Positions 8,859 through 17,264 of a stretch of DNA of 64,000 nt are shown piece after piece. Made by a program: the position numbers and the translations under genes. This DNA comes from Bradyrhizobium sp. B124 (GTDB lineage: Bacteria > Pseudomonadota > Alphaproteobacteria > Rhizobiales > Xanthobacteraceae), in the NCBI RefSeq assembly GCF_038967635.1, contig NZ_CP152413.1, positions 3,472,001 to 3,536,000 of the forward strand. Direction: 5' to 3'. Numbering within the stretch: position 1 is the first letter of the stretch; the number at the start of each line of letters is the position of its first letter. The notes beneath the pieces were generated by a model. It was not told the origin of the DNA. It ran no database searches and saw only the letters and a program-made list of their open reading frames with translations.

Positions 8859-10058
8859 TCAGCGCTCCACCAGCGCGATCCGCGCGTTGTACCAGTTCAT
8901 GAACAGGCTGATGCCAAGGCTGATGGTGAGGAACACCATCATGATCAGCGCGATCGACTCGATCGCCTGCCCGGTCTGGTTCAGGGTGGTGTTGGCGATC
9001 GAGACGATGTCCTGATAACCGACCGCGACCGCGAGCGAGGAATTTTTCGTCAGGTTCAGATACTGGCTGGTCATCGGCGGGATGATGACGCGCAGCGCCT
9101 GCGGCAGCACGATCTGCTGCAACACGAAGCTGCGCTTCAGCCCGAGCGCCTTGGCGGCATCCGACTGCCCGCGCGGCACCGCCTGAATGCCGCTGCGCAC
9201 GATCTCGGCGATGAACGCCGAAGTGTAGGTGACGAGCGCGATCAGCAGCGCAAAGTATTCCGGCGCCAGCGTCAGCCCGCCGACGAAGTTGAAGCCGCGC
9301 AGCTCCGGCAGCATGATGCTCCAGCTCGCGCCCAGAAGCCACGAGACCAGCGCGGGCAGCGCGACCACGAGGCCGAGCGCGTAAGGCCAGGCCGGCCGCA
9401 CTCTGCCGTCGAGCACCTGCTGCGCGATCAGGCGGCGCCTGACGAAGGTGAAGACGATCACGCCAGCGACCAGCGCCAGGATCGTCCACCAATTGGCCTC
9501 CTGCAGCGGGACCGACGGCAATATCAGCCCGCGGTTGGAGAGGAACACGCCCTCGACCGGCTTCCACGCCTGACGCGCCGCCGGCAGGCCCTGCATCAGC
9601 ACGTACCAGAACAACAGCTGCAGCAGCAGCGGCAGGTCGCGCAGCACCTCGACATAGACGGCGGCGAGCCGCGCCAGCAGCCAGTTCGACGACAGCCGCG
9701 CGACACCGACCAGCGTGCCGATCACGGTCGCCAGCACGATGCCGATGACAGCGACGCGCAGCGTGTTGACGATGCCGACGATGAAGGCGCGCAGGTAGGT
9801 GTTCTTCGGCGAGTAATCGATCCAGGAATCCGCGATCGGCATGCCAGCTTCGCGGCCGAGGAAGGCGAACCCGGTCGAGATGCGCCGCACCGAGAGATTA
9901 TGGACCGCGTTCGACCACAGCCAGGCGACGATGGCGACCGCGATGGCGACCACCAGGACCTGCCAGAACAGGCCGGCGACGCGGGGATCGCTGAGCGAAA
10001 GGCGCCAGGACCGACTTGGAGCCCGGGCGGGAGGGCGTTTCGGCGTCGATGTCGTCAC
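8859..10058 (-). CDS. amino acid ABC transporter permease, AapQ-like
   Basis: Inner-membrane permease of 399 residues, partner of the downstream AapM-like protein. It has a basic N-terminus, a first membrane helix near residues 30-50 (FWQVLVVAIAVAIVAWLW) and the EAA loop EIVRSGIQAVPRGQSDAAKALGLK near residue 300. The long insert between early helices is as in AapQ/BztB. Together with the AapJ-like binding protein at 12411-13421 it makes a polar amino acid importer that still needs an ATPase from elsewhere. Transcription is divergent from the RpiR-type regulator, and the shared promoter region carries a strong inverted repeat at 10126-10162. Confidence 0.88.
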   Translation of the reverse strand: MTTSTPKRPPARAPSRSWRLSLSDPRVAGLFWQVLVVAIAVAIVAWLWSNAVHNLSVRRISTGFAFLGREAGMPIADSWIDYSPKNTYLRAFIVGIVNTLRVAVIGIVLATVIGTLVGVARLSSNWLLARLAAVYVEVLRDLPLLLQLLFWYVLMQGLPAARQAWKPVEGVFLSNRGLILPSVPLQEANWWTILALVAGVIVFTFVRRRLIAQQVLDGRVRPAWPYALGLVVALPALVSWLLGASWSIMLPELRGFNFVGGLTLAPEYFALLIALVTYTSAFIAEIVRSGIQAVPRGQSDAAKALGLKRSFVLQQIVLPQALRVIIPPMTSQYLNLTKNSSLAVAVGYQDIVSIANTTLNQTGQAIESIALIMMVFLTISLGISLFMNWYNARIALVER

Positions 10059-10125
10059 AGCACAAGGATCCCAGTGAGAAGCGATCTTCTGCCATGCGCA
10101 AGAGCCTATTCGGGGCTGCGCACTT

Positions 10126-10162
10126 CATATGTTGCACCAAATTGATATTCGTGCAACATATG
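10126..10162. promoter_or_regulatory. candidate RpiR operator in divergent promoter
   Basis: CATATGTTGCAC (10126-10137) and GTGCAACATATG (10151-10162) are perfect 12-bp inverted arms around a 13-bp AT-rich spacer. The repeat ends five bases before the regulator ATG and sits between divergent operons, the expected place for an autoregulatory site that also controls the permeases. Confidence 0.6.
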
Positions 10163-10166
10163 TTTC

Positions 10167-11042
10167 ATGGCCCAGGCTCAGCCGAAACCATCGCCCCTGA
10201 ACGAATTGTGCAGCGCATTGCCGTCGCTGCCGATGCGTTTGCAGGAGGTCGGGCGTTTTGTCGCAGCCAATGATTACGACGCCACCACCCGCTCGATGCG
10301 CGAGCTCGCCTCGGTCGCCGGCGCCGATCCTGCATCCTTCACCCGTCTTGCCAAGGCGCTCGGCTATTCCGGCTGGGACGAATTGCGCGCCGCACTCACC
10401 GAGGCGCGACGGCCGGCGCAGGGCTCACCGTTCTCCGGCCGCGCCAAGGGCCGGCGCGCCGGGCCGAATGCCGATGTCAAACTGGTGCACGACAAGATCG
10501 AGGCCGAAGCCGCCGGGCTTGCGCGGATTTCCGCGAGCGCGATCGCGGACGCCGCGCGTGCGCTGCACGCCGCCAATCGGATCTGGATCACGGGCTTTCG
10601 CAGCTGCCGCAGCGTTGCGGAACTCCTGACCTACCAGCTTCGCCTGTTCCGCCCCGACGCAGTGCAGCTGGTCGGCGGTTCCGGCCCGTTCGACCTCGAC
10701 CACGGCGCCTTCCGCGCCGAAGACGCCGTGGTCGTGATCGGCTTTGCGCCCTACACATTGGTCAGCGTCGAGACCGCGCGTGCGGCGCATCAGGCGCGCG
10801 CCACGCTGATCGCGATCGCCGACACGATCAGCGCGCCGATGGCCGAGGGCGCCGATCATCTCTTGCTGTTCGAGGCCGCCTCCTCGCCCGGTTTCTTCCC
10901 GAGCCTCACCGGTGCGATCGCAGTCGCCCAGTCGCTTGCTGCCGTCGCCTTCACGCTGGGCGGCGCGGGTGCAAAGCGCAGGCTGGAGCAGACCGAGGGC
11001 CGGCTCGCCGAGATGTCACAATATTTTGTCGAGAAAGGATGA
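10167..11042 (+). CDS. MurR/RpiR family transcriptional regulator with SIS domain
   Basis: Regulator of 291 residues. The N-terminal helix-turn-helix (about residues 10-85) includes MRELASVAGADPASFTRLAKALGYSGWDELR. A SIS domain spans about 120-265, with ITGFRSCRSVAELLTYQL and VVVIGFAPYT. SIS domains usually sense phosphosugars, but many RpiR proteins beside amino-acid genes sense other metabolites. It begins a plus-strand operon: its TGA overlaps the region just before the aminotransferase, whose chosen ATG is 6 bases further. A perfect 12-bp-arm inverted repeat lies just before its start, so it probably regulates both itself and the divergent permease genes. Confidence 0.87.
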   Translation: MAQAQPKPSPLNELCSALPSLPMRLQEVGRFVAANDYDATTRSMRELASVAGADPASFTRLAKALGYSGWDELRAALTEARRPAQGSPFSGRAKGRRAGPNADVKLVHDKIEAEAAGLARISASAIADAARALHAANRIWITGFRSCRSVAELLTYQLRLFRPDAVQLVGGSGPFDLDHGAFRAEDAVVVIGFAPYTLVSVETARAAHQARATLIAIADTISAPMAEGADHLLLFEAASSPGFFPSLTGAIAVAQSLAAVAFTLGGAGAKRRLEQTEGRLAEMSQYFVEKG

Positions 11043-11047
11043 GCGTC

Positions 11048-12397
11048 ATGGCCGCCAACAAGAGCCGCGTGATGCATCGCAGCCTGCGCGAAACCCCGCC
11101 GAAAGCGGTCGGCGGCGACGGTGTCTGGCTGATCGCGGAGGACGGCCACCGCATTCTGGATTCCTCCGGCGGCGCCGCGGTGTCCTGCCTCGGGCATCAG
11201 CATCCGCGGATTCTCGCCGCGATCGCAAAGCAGGCGTCCAAGCTTGCTTATGCGCATACCGGCTTCTTCTCGTCGGAGCCCGCGGAAGAACTCGCCGAGC
11301 GGCTGGTCGGCCACGAGCCCGGCGGTCTCGGCTATGTCTACTTCGTCAGCGGCGGGTCGGAGGCGATCGAGGCCTCGATCAAGCTGGCGCGGCAATATTT
11401 CATCGAGCGCGGCGAGCCGAAGCGCGCCCGCTTCATCGCGCGCCGCCAGAGCTATCACGGCAACACGCTCGGCGCGCTGTCGGCCGGCGGCAATGCCTGG
11501 CGCCGCGAGCCGTATGCGCCGCTGCTGTCACCCGCGTTCAGCCATGTCACCCCCGCTTTTGCCTATCACGAGAAGCGCGACGATGAATCGGAGGCCGCGT
11601 TTGTGGCGCGGCTCGCCGCAGAGCTCGAGGCGGAATTCCAGCGGCTCGGCCCCGCGAACGTTGCCGCCTTCATCGCCGAGCCCGTGGTCGGCGCCACCGC
11701 CGGCTGCGTGCCGGCACCCGAGGGCTACTTCAAGGCGGTGCGCGAAATCTGCAACCGTCATGGCGCGCTCTTAATCCTCGACGAGGTGATGTGCGGCATG
11801 GGCCGCACCGGCACGCTGCATGCGTGGGAGCAGGAAGGCATCTCGCCGGACATCCAGGCCGTCGCCAAGGGCCTCGGCGGCGGCTATCAGCCGATCGGCG
11901 CGATGCTTGCCAGCAGCACCATCGTCGACACCGTGCGCAACGGCTCCGGCGCGTTCCAGCACGGCCATACTTATCTCGCGCATCCGCTCGCCTGCGCCGC
12001 CGCGCTCGAGGTGCAGAAGGTGATCAGCGAGGAGAAGCTGCTCGACCAGGTCAAGGCGCGCGGCCGCCAGCTCGAGCAGCGGCTCACCGAACGCTTCGGC
12101 AATCATCGCCATGTCGGCGATATCCGGGGACGCGGCCTGTTCTGGGGGATCGAGCTGGTCGCCGACCGCGGCACGCGGCAGCCATTCGATCCCAAGCTGA
12201 AGCTGCATCAGCGGATCAAGTCCACAGCGTTTGCCGGCGGACTCGGCTGCTATCCGTCGGGGGGCACCGCCGACGGCCAGCGCGGCGACCATGTGCTGCT
12301 CGCCCCGCCCTATATCGCAACTTCCGGCGACATCGACATGATCGTCGAAAGGCTCGGCGCTGCGGTCGACAGCGCGCTCAAGGACATTGGTCATTAG
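11048..12397 (+). CDS. class III PLP-dependent aminotransferase
   Basis: Aminotransferase of 449 residues that moves the amino group of an omega- or alpha-amino compound to an oxo acid through PLP. The PLP lysine is Lys274 in QAVAKGLGGGYQPIGAM. The aspartate that contacts the pyridine nitrogen is Asp245 in LLILDEVMCGMGRTG, and VSGGSEAIEAS forms the phosphate-side loop. Start choice: AAAGGA lies 8 bases before ATG 11048; an ATG at 11039 overlaps the regulator stop but has no spacing for that site. It sits between the RpiR regulator and an amino-acid binding protein, so it probably acts on the imported amino acid. Substrate not determined. Confidence 0.88.
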   Translation: MAANKSRVMHRSLRETPPKAVGGDGVWLIAEDGHRILDSSGGAAVSCLGHQHPRILAAIAKQASKLAYAHTGFFSSEPAEELAERLVGHEPGGLGYVYFVSGGSEAIEASIKLARQYFIERGEPKRARFIARRQSYHGNTLGALSAGGNAWRREPYAPLLSPAFSHVTPAFAYHEKRDDESEAAFVARLAAELEAEFQRLGPANVAAFIAEPVVGATAGCVPAPEGYFKAVREICNRHGALLILDEVMCGMGRTGTLHAWEQEGISPDIQAVAKGLGGGYQPIGAMLASSTIVDTVRNGSGAFQHGHTYLAHPLACAAALEVQKVISEEKLLDQVKARGRQLEQRLTERFGNHRHVGDIRGRGLFWGIELVADRGTRQPFDPKLKLHQRIKSTAFAGGLGCYPSGGTADGQRGDHVLLAPPYIATSGDIDMIVERLGAAVDSALKDIGH

Positions 12398-12410
12398 GAG
12401 GAGGTGTAAA

Positions 12411-13421
12411 ATGTACAGGGGATTGATCACTGCAACCGTTCTTGCCGCGAGCATCACCGGTGCAAGCGCGGCGACGCTCGACACCATCAAGCAGCGCGGC
12501 ACGCTGGTGTGCGGCGTGTCGACCGGCTTTGCCGGCTTCTCGGCGCCGGACTCGCAGGGCAACTTCAAGGGCCTCGATGTCGACTATTGCCGTGCGCTTG
12601 CCGCCGGCGTGCTCGGCGATGCCAATAAGGTGCGCTACGTCGCGCTGACCGCGCAGAACCGCTTCACGGCGCTGCAGTCCGGCGAGATCGACGTGCTCTA
12701 CCGCAACTCGACACAGACCTATCTGCGCGGCACCACGCTCGGCCTGCGCCAGGGTCCGGTCAATTTCTACGACGGCCAGGGCTTTGTGGTGAAGAAGGAC
12801 CTCGGCGTGAAGGAGCTGAAGGATCTCAAGGGTGCCACCGTCTGCGTCGCGCAGGGTACCACGCATGAGGTGACGCTCGGCGATTACGGCCGCGCCAACG
12901 GCATCGACTGGAAGCCGCTGGTATTCGACCGCCCCGACACCATGTACCAGACCTTCTTCGGCGGCCGCTGCGATGCCATGACCCAGGACGCCTCGGCGCT
13001 CGCCGGCGCGGTCGCGACCGCCGCGCCAAAGGCGGAAGATTACGTCGTGCTGCCGCAGACCATCAGCAAGGAGCCGCTCGGCCCGTTCACCCGCAACGGC
13101 GACGAGGTCTGGAGCGACATCATCACCTGGCTGCATTACGGCCTCGTCGAAGCCGAAGAGCTCGGCGTCACCCAGGCCAATGTCGACGAGATGACGAAGT
13201 CGCAGGTCCCGGCGATCCAGCGCCTGCTCGGCGCGTCCGGCGATCTCGGCTCGCGGCTCGGCCTCGACAACAAATGGCTGGTCGCCGCGATCAAGGCCGG
13301 CGGCAATTACGGCGAGATCTTCGAGCGCAATGTCGGCAAGGCAAGCCCCTTGAAGCTCGAGCGCGGCCTCAACGGCACCTGGAGCAAGGGTGGCTTGATG
13401 TACGCGATCCCGTTCAAGTAA
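12411..13421 (+). CDS. amino acid ABC transporter substrate-binding protein, AapJ-like
   Basis: Periplasmic binding protein of 336 residues. ATG 12411 follows GGAGGAGG and gives MYRGLITATVLAASITGASA, a Sec signal. The mature protein has the family-3 hallmarks GTLVCGVSTGFAGFS, FKGLDVDYCRALAAGVLGD and FTALQSGEIDVLYRNST. The whole matches the AapJ/BztA layout for broad polar amino acids. It is 13 bases behind the aminotransferase and belongs to the same operon, while its permeases are transcribed divergently. Downstream is a repeat and then a racemase-like gene. Confidence 0.9.
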   Translation: MYRGLITATVLAASITGASAATLDTIKQRGTLVCGVSTGFAGFSAPDSQGNFKGLDVDYCRALAAGVLGDANKVRYVALTAQNRFTALQSGEIDVLYRNSTQTYLRGTTLGLRQGPVNFYDGQGFVVKKDLGVKELKDLKGATVCVAQGTTHEVTLGDYGRANGIDWKPLVFDRPDTMYQTFFGGRCDAMTQDASALAGAVATAAPKAEDYVVLPQTISKEPLGPFTRNGDEVWSDIITWLHYGLVEAEELGVTQANVDEMTKSQVPAIQRLLGASGDLGSRLGLDNKWLVAAIKAGGNYGEIFERNVGKASPLKLERGLNGTWSKGGLMYAIPFK

Positions 13422-13427
13422 CCGATC

Positions 13428-13498
13428 ACCTCGCCCCGCATACGGGGAGAGAGCCCCTCACCCCAACCCTCTCCCCGCGAAGAGCGGGGAGAGGGAGA
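13428..13498. repeat. intergenic repeat with strong hairpin (family C, copy 1)
   Basis: CCCTCTCCCCGC (13467-13478) and GCGGGGAGAGGG (13484-13495) form a perfect 12-bp stem with a 5-base loop. The same kind of sequence recurs near 44236-44379. It follows the binding-protein stop by a few bases and may attenuate read-through into the racemase-like gene. Confidence 0.7.
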
Positions 13499-13512
13499 AG
13501 AAAACAGCGAAC

Positions 13513-14145
13513 ATGCGCATCACCCTCATTCATGCCCTGAAGCACTCGATCGTCCCGATCGAGGCCTCATTCGCACGCCATTGGCCGGAGGCGCGGCTGA
13601 TGAACCTGCTCGACGACAGCCTTTCGGCCGACCTCGCGCGCGACGGCAAGCTGACCGAGCGCATGACCGAGCGGTTCCTCACCATGGGCCGCTACGCAGT
13701 GAGCACCGGCGCCGACGGCATTCTCTTCACCTGCTCGGCGTTCGGGCCTTGCATCGAGGCCGTGGCGCGCGCGCACGCGCCGAGGCCGGTGTTGAAGCCG
13801 AACGAGGCGATGATCGAACAGGCGGCGGCGAAGGGGAAGCGCATCGGCCTGCTCTCGACCTTCCCGCCGACGCTCGTGTCGATGCCGCCGGAATTTCCAG
13901 CGTCGGTGACGCTGGTGCCGAAACTCGCCGAGGGCGCGCTGGCGGCGCTGGATCGCGGCGACCGCGCCGAGCATGATCGCATCGTGGTCGAGGCAGCCAA
14001 GGACTTGCGCGATTGCGACCTGATCGCACTCCCCCAGTACAGCATGGCGCCGGCGGCCGAACGCGTCGCGGAAGTTACCGACCGCGAGGTGCTGACGACG
14101 CCCGACAGCGCGGTCAGAAAGCTGAAGGCGATGCTCGTCGGCTAG
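13513..14145 (+). CDS. Asp/Glu racemase superfamily protein, second active-site Cys missing
   Basis: Protein of 210 residues with the Asp/Glu/hydantoin racemase fold. The first catalytic cysteine region is present, Cys74 in ILFTCSAFGP. The region where the second cysteine is normally found reads CDLIALPQYSMAP, with no Cys in the expected strand-end position; Cys168 precedes it. A two-base racemisation mechanism is therefore doubtful. Relatives with one cysteine include decarboxylases and isomerases. It follows the aminotransferase and binding protein on the same strand after a hairpin repeat and could process the same amino acid or a derived acid. ATG 13513; the purine-rich GGGAGAGGGAGAAG upstream is part of the repeat. 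Confidence 0.72.
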   Translation: MRITLIHALKHSIVPIEASFARHWPEARLMNLLDDSLSADLARDGKLTERMTERFLTMGRYAVSTGADGILFTCSAFGPCIEAVARAHAPRPVLKPNEAMIEQAAAKGKRIGLLSTFPPTLVSMPPEFPASVTLVPKLAEGALAALDRGDRAEHDRIVVEAAKDLRDCDLIALPQYSMAPAAERVAEVTDREVLTTPDSAVRKLKAMLVG

Positions 14146-14154
14146 CGCCGCTGC

Positions 14155-14232
14155 GTAGGGTGGATTAGCGCAGCGTAATCCACCGCGGCAGAGGAACAGT
14201 GGCGGATTACGCCTTCGGCTAATCCGCCCTAC
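14155..14232. repeat. inverted intergenic repeat (family D, copy 1)
   Basis: GTAGGGTGGATTAGC at the left mirrors GCTAATCCGCCCTAC at the right, with inner GCGTAATCC/GGATTACGC arms. A related copy is at 17183-17264. It lies between two convergent genes and could serve as a bidirectional terminator. Confidence 0.7.
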
Positions 14233-14237
14233 AGTGC

Positions 14238-15572
14238 CTACCCGCCTGCGTCATTCACGTTCAGATCGACGCCCTGCGGATCCTTGATGGTCGACACCGT
14301 GATCAGCGAGATCAGCGACAGCACCGCGATATAGACGCCGACGCGCCAGGACTGGCCGTAGGTGCCGATGATCCACTGCGCGATCATGGGCGCGAAGGCG
14401 CCGCCGAAGACGGCACCGAGTGCGTAGCCGATCGAGACACCGGAATAGCGCACCTTGGCCGGAAACAGCTCGGCATAGAGCGCCGCCTGCGGGCCGTAGG
14501 ACAGACCGAGCGCGATGGTGAGACCGACGGCGCTGATGAAGAACAGCAGCAGGTTCTTGCTGTCGATCAAGAACCACATCGGCACCGCCCACAGCACCAT
14601 CAACCCGTAGCCGATCTGGAAGCAGCGCACGCGGCCTATTTTGTCGCCGAGGATGCCGCCGAGCAGCGTGAAGATGAACCAGCTCACCGCCGCCAGCGTG
14701 CCGATCAGCAGCAGCTGCTCCGACGGCATCTTCAGCGTGTTGGTGCCGTAGCTGATGATGAACGCGATCAGGATGTAACCAGCCGCATTGTTGGCCATGA
14801 AGATCAAGGCGGTGCGCAGGATCTCCTTGCTGTGATTGCGCATCAATTCCCGCAGCGGCGCGGAGGATTCCTTGTGCCGCCGCTGCATCACCAGGAACAC
14901 CGGCGATTCCTCGACGGTGCGCCGGATCACGATGCCGACGACGATCAGGAGGATCGAGAGCAGGAACGGAATCCGCCAGCCCCATTCGATCATCGCCTGC
15001 TTGCCGAGCGTCGCGGTCAGCACCCACAACACGCCGGTTGCCAGGATCATGCCGAGCGGCGTGCCGATCTGCGGGAACGAGCCGAAGAAGCTGCGCTTGT
15101 CGCGCGGCGCCGATTCCACCGACATCAGCGCCGCGCCGCCCCATTCGCCGCCGGCCGAGAAGCCCTGCAGGATGCGGAGAAGAATCAGGAGTGCCGGCGC
15201 CCAGGCGCCGATCTGCGCGTAGGTCGGCAGCAGACCGACCAGCGCGGTCGCAGCGCCCATCAGCAGCAGTGTGACGACGAGCATGTTCTTGCGGCCGAAG
15301 CGGTCGCCGAGATGGCCGCAGACGATGGCCCCTAACGGGCGGAACAGGAATGAGAGGCCGAGCGTCGCGAACGAGACGATCTGCGCCAGCAGCGGATTGT
15401 TCGCGTTCATCGGCGCAAAGAACAGCGCGCCGAACACCAGGCCCGCGGCCTGGGCGTAGACGAAGAAGTCGTACCACTCGATCGTGGTGCCGACGAGCGT
15501 TGCGGTGAGGACCTTGCGCTCCTCATCCGACAGCGTAGCGCCGCGCGAGCGCGCGGAGATTTCGATGGACAT
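14238..15572 (-). CDS. MFS transporter, metabolite:H+ symporter (MHS) family
   Basis: Twelve-helix inner-membrane transporter of 444 residues that takes up an organic acid or similar metabolite with protons. ATG 15572 follows GGGGAGGCCAA. MHS hallmarks are GTTIEWYDFFVYAQAAGLVFGALFF near residue 30, RPLGAIVCGHLGDRFGRKN in the loop between helices 2 and 3, and GFSAGGEWGGAALMSVE in helix 4. A basic loop follows RRTVEESP. Members carry shikimate, alpha-ketoglutarate, citrate or proline/betaine, and the substrate is not readable here. It diverges from the Bcr/CflA-type gene. Confidence 0.88.
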   Translation of the reverse strand: MSIEISARSRGATLSDEERKVLTATLVGTTIEWYDFFVYAQAAGLVFGALFFAPMNANNPLLAQIVSFATLGLSFLFRPLGAIVCGHLGDRFGRKNMLVVTLLLMGAATALVGLLPTYAQIGAWAPALLILLRILQGFSAGGEWGGAALMSVESAPRDKRSFFGSFPQIGTPLGMILATGVLWVLTATLGKQAMIEWGWRIPFLLSILLIVVGIVIRRTVEESPVFLVMQRRHKESSAPLRELMRNHSKEILRTALIFMANNAAGYILIAFIISYGTNTLKMPSEQLLLIGTLAAVSWFIFTLLGGILGDKIGRVRCFQIGYGLMVLWAVPMWFLIDSKNLLLFFISAVGLTIALGLSYGPQAALYAELFPAKVRYSGVSIGYALGAVFGGAFAPMIAQWIIGTYGQSWRVGVYIAVLSLISLITVSTIKDPQGVDLNVNDAGG

Positions 15573-15840
15573 TTGGCCTCCCCAAACCCGTTCTTGTCCG
15601 TACGGGCATGATCGGCCGCGATGCGCCCTGCCCCGCACGGATGCTGGTACCCGGATAGCAGAGCTTCCGGCGCAGGACGAGTAAAATAGTTGCAGAAGCA
15701 ACGATATAGCACCAGCCGACGGCCTCGCGGCCGGTTCCATGACCCGGCTACCTCACCCGCCGCCGACGGTCTCCCATCCCAAAACGCCGATTGTGCAATG
15801 CAGCAAGGCCGCTATGCTGGGAGTCTCCAAGAGGTTTTAA

Positions 15841-15926
15841 GTGTCTGACATCAATGCCGATGCCTGGGTGTCCTCAGGCCACCGCCCGATGGGCTTCCGG
15901 AATTCGTCGTCGTCATCGCCTCCATC
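15841..15926 (+). other. detached N-terminal segment of the Bcr/CflA gene (frameshift)
   Basis: AGAGG followed six bases later by GTG 15841 opens a frame reading MSDINADAWVSSGHRPMGF. The expected continuation, PEFVVVIASIMALNP, is in the next frame from about 15897. Adding one C to the run at 15897-15898 (TTCCGG to TTCCCGG) joins them seamlessly. Confidence 0.7.
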
Positions 15927-17087
15927 ATGGCGCTCAACCCGCTGGCGATGGACATGATGCTGCCGGCGCTGCCGAACATCCGGTCCGCGTTCCAGATCGC
16001 CGACGCCAATCGTCCGCAAATGGTACTGTCGATCTTCCTGGTCGGCTTCGGCGTCGGCCAGTTCGTGATGGGCCCGCTGTCGGACCGCTTCGGCCGCCGC
16101 CCGGTGCTGCTCGGCGGCATGACCGTCTACACGATCGCCGGGCTGCTTGCGATCATGGCGCCCTCGTTCGAAACGCTGCTCCTGGCGCGCGCGCTGCAAG
16201 GGCTCGGCACCGCGGCAACCCGCGTGATCGCGACCTCGATCGTGCGCGACTGCTATGCCGGACGGCGGATGGCGAGCGTGATGTCGCTGGCGATGATGGT
16301 GTTCATCGCGGTGCCTGTCATCGCGCCGTCATTCGGCCAGGCGGTGATGCTGCTGACGCACTGGCGCGGCATCTTCGTGCTCTTGATGATCTACGGCGTG
16401 ATCGCGCTGGCCTGGAGCGCGATGCGGATGCCGGAGACGCTGCCGCTCGAATTGCGCAAGTCGCTGGCGATCCCCGAGGTGCTGTCCGCGTTTCGTCAGA
16501 CCGTCACCAACCGCCAGACGCTCGGCTACGCGCTCGCCGCCGGCGGCGTGCAGGGCTCGCTGTTTGCCTTCGTGTTCTCCTCGCAGCAGATCTTCACCGA
16601 GGTCTTCAAGCTCGGACATTACTTCCCGGTCGCCTTCGCCGCGTGTGCGGTCGGCGTCGCGATCGCCGGCTTCCTCAATTCGCGCATCGTCGGCCGCATC
16701 GGCATGCGGGTGATCTCGCACGCCGCGCTGACCGGTTTTGCCGTCGTCGCCGGCGCGCTGTTCCTCGCCGTGAAGACCGACACGCTGTCGCTGCCGCTGT
16801 TCATGGTCCTCGCCGGCCTGATGATGTTCGCATTCGGGCTGATGATGGCGAACTTCACTGCGCTCGCGATGGAGCCGCAGGGCAAGATCGCCGGCACTGC
16901 GTCCTCGCTCTACGGCACCATCACCACCCTGCTCGGGATCGGCGTCGGCACCACGATCGGCCAGGACTACGACGGCACGTTGCTGCCGTTTGCGACCGGC
17001 TTCTTCCTCTGCACACTGGCCGCGCTCGCCGTGGTGCTGGTGACGGAAAAGGGCCGCATGTTCCGGCCGCATCATCATCCGATTTGA
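15927..17087 (+). CDS. MFS multidrug efflux transporter, Bcr/CflA type (N-terminus out of frame)
   Basis: Drug:H+ antiporter of the Bcr/CflA group. The open frame from ATG 15927 gives 386 residues, beginning inside the first membrane helix (MALNPLAMDMMLPALPNI). Motif A, LSDRFGRRPVLLGG, lies near residue 50. HWRGIFVLLMIYG and a C-terminal basic tail ending HHHPI follow. Homologous proteins should start about 29 residues earlier. That start exists at GTG 15841 with a good ribosome site but one base out of frame, so as written the protein lacks half of helix 1. Either a sequencing error in a short C run or a true frameshift. Corrected length would be 415 residues. Confidence 0.8.
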   Translation: MALNPLAMDMMLPALPNIRSAFQIADANRPQMVLSIFLVGFGVGQFVMGPLSDRFGRRPVLLGGMTVYTIAGLLAIMAPSFETLLLARALQGLGTAATRVIATSIVRDCYAGRRMASVMSLAMMVFIAVPVIAPSFGQAVMLLTHWRGIFVLLMIYGVIALAWSAMRMPETLPLELRKSLAIPEVLSAFRQTVTNRQTLGYALAAGGVQGSLFAFVFSSQQIFTEVFKLGHYFPVAFAACAVGVAIAGFLNSRIVGRIGMRVISHAALTGFAVVAGALFLAVKTDTLSLPLFMVLAGLMMFAFGLMMANFTALAMEPQGKIAGTASSLYGTITTLLGIGVGTTIGQDYDGTLLPFATGFFLCTLAALAVVLVTEKGRMFRPHHHPI

Positions 17088-17090
17088 TCG

Positions 17091-17173
17091 GTAGCCCGGA
17101 TGGAGCGAAGCGAAATCCGGGACGGTATCGCCTGCGGCACGGGCCCCGGATTTCGCTTCGCCCATCCGGGCTA
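17091..17173. repeat. long imperfect palindrome (family E)
   Basis: GTAGCCCGGATGGAGCGAAG on the left is mirrored by CTTCGCCCATCCGGGCTAC on the right, with inner GAAATCCGGG/CCCGGATTTC arms. It begins 4 bases after the Bcr/CflA stop and can fold into a large stem, so it may double as terminator. Confidence 0.72.
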
Positions 17174-17182
17174 CGCAATTGT

Positions 17183-17264
17183 GTAGGGTGGGTTAGCCGA
17201 AGGCGTAACCCACCAACTTTCTCGCGAGTGGAGCGGCGGATTACGCTCCGCTAATCCGCCCTAC
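17183..17264. repeat. inverted repeat entering the DUF983 3' end (family D, copy 2)
   Basis: GTAGGGTGGGTTAGCC at the left mirrors CGCTAATCCGCCCTAC at the right; GGCGGATTACGCTCCGC forms inner pairing. Its right arm supplies the stop and the last residues of the neighbouring DUF983 gene. Confidence 0.7.

Noticed and set aside
13428..13498. Possible riboswitch or small RNA before the racemase-like gene
   Set aside because: The sequence belongs to a repeat family also found near 44.2 kb, with no conserved aptamer recognised.
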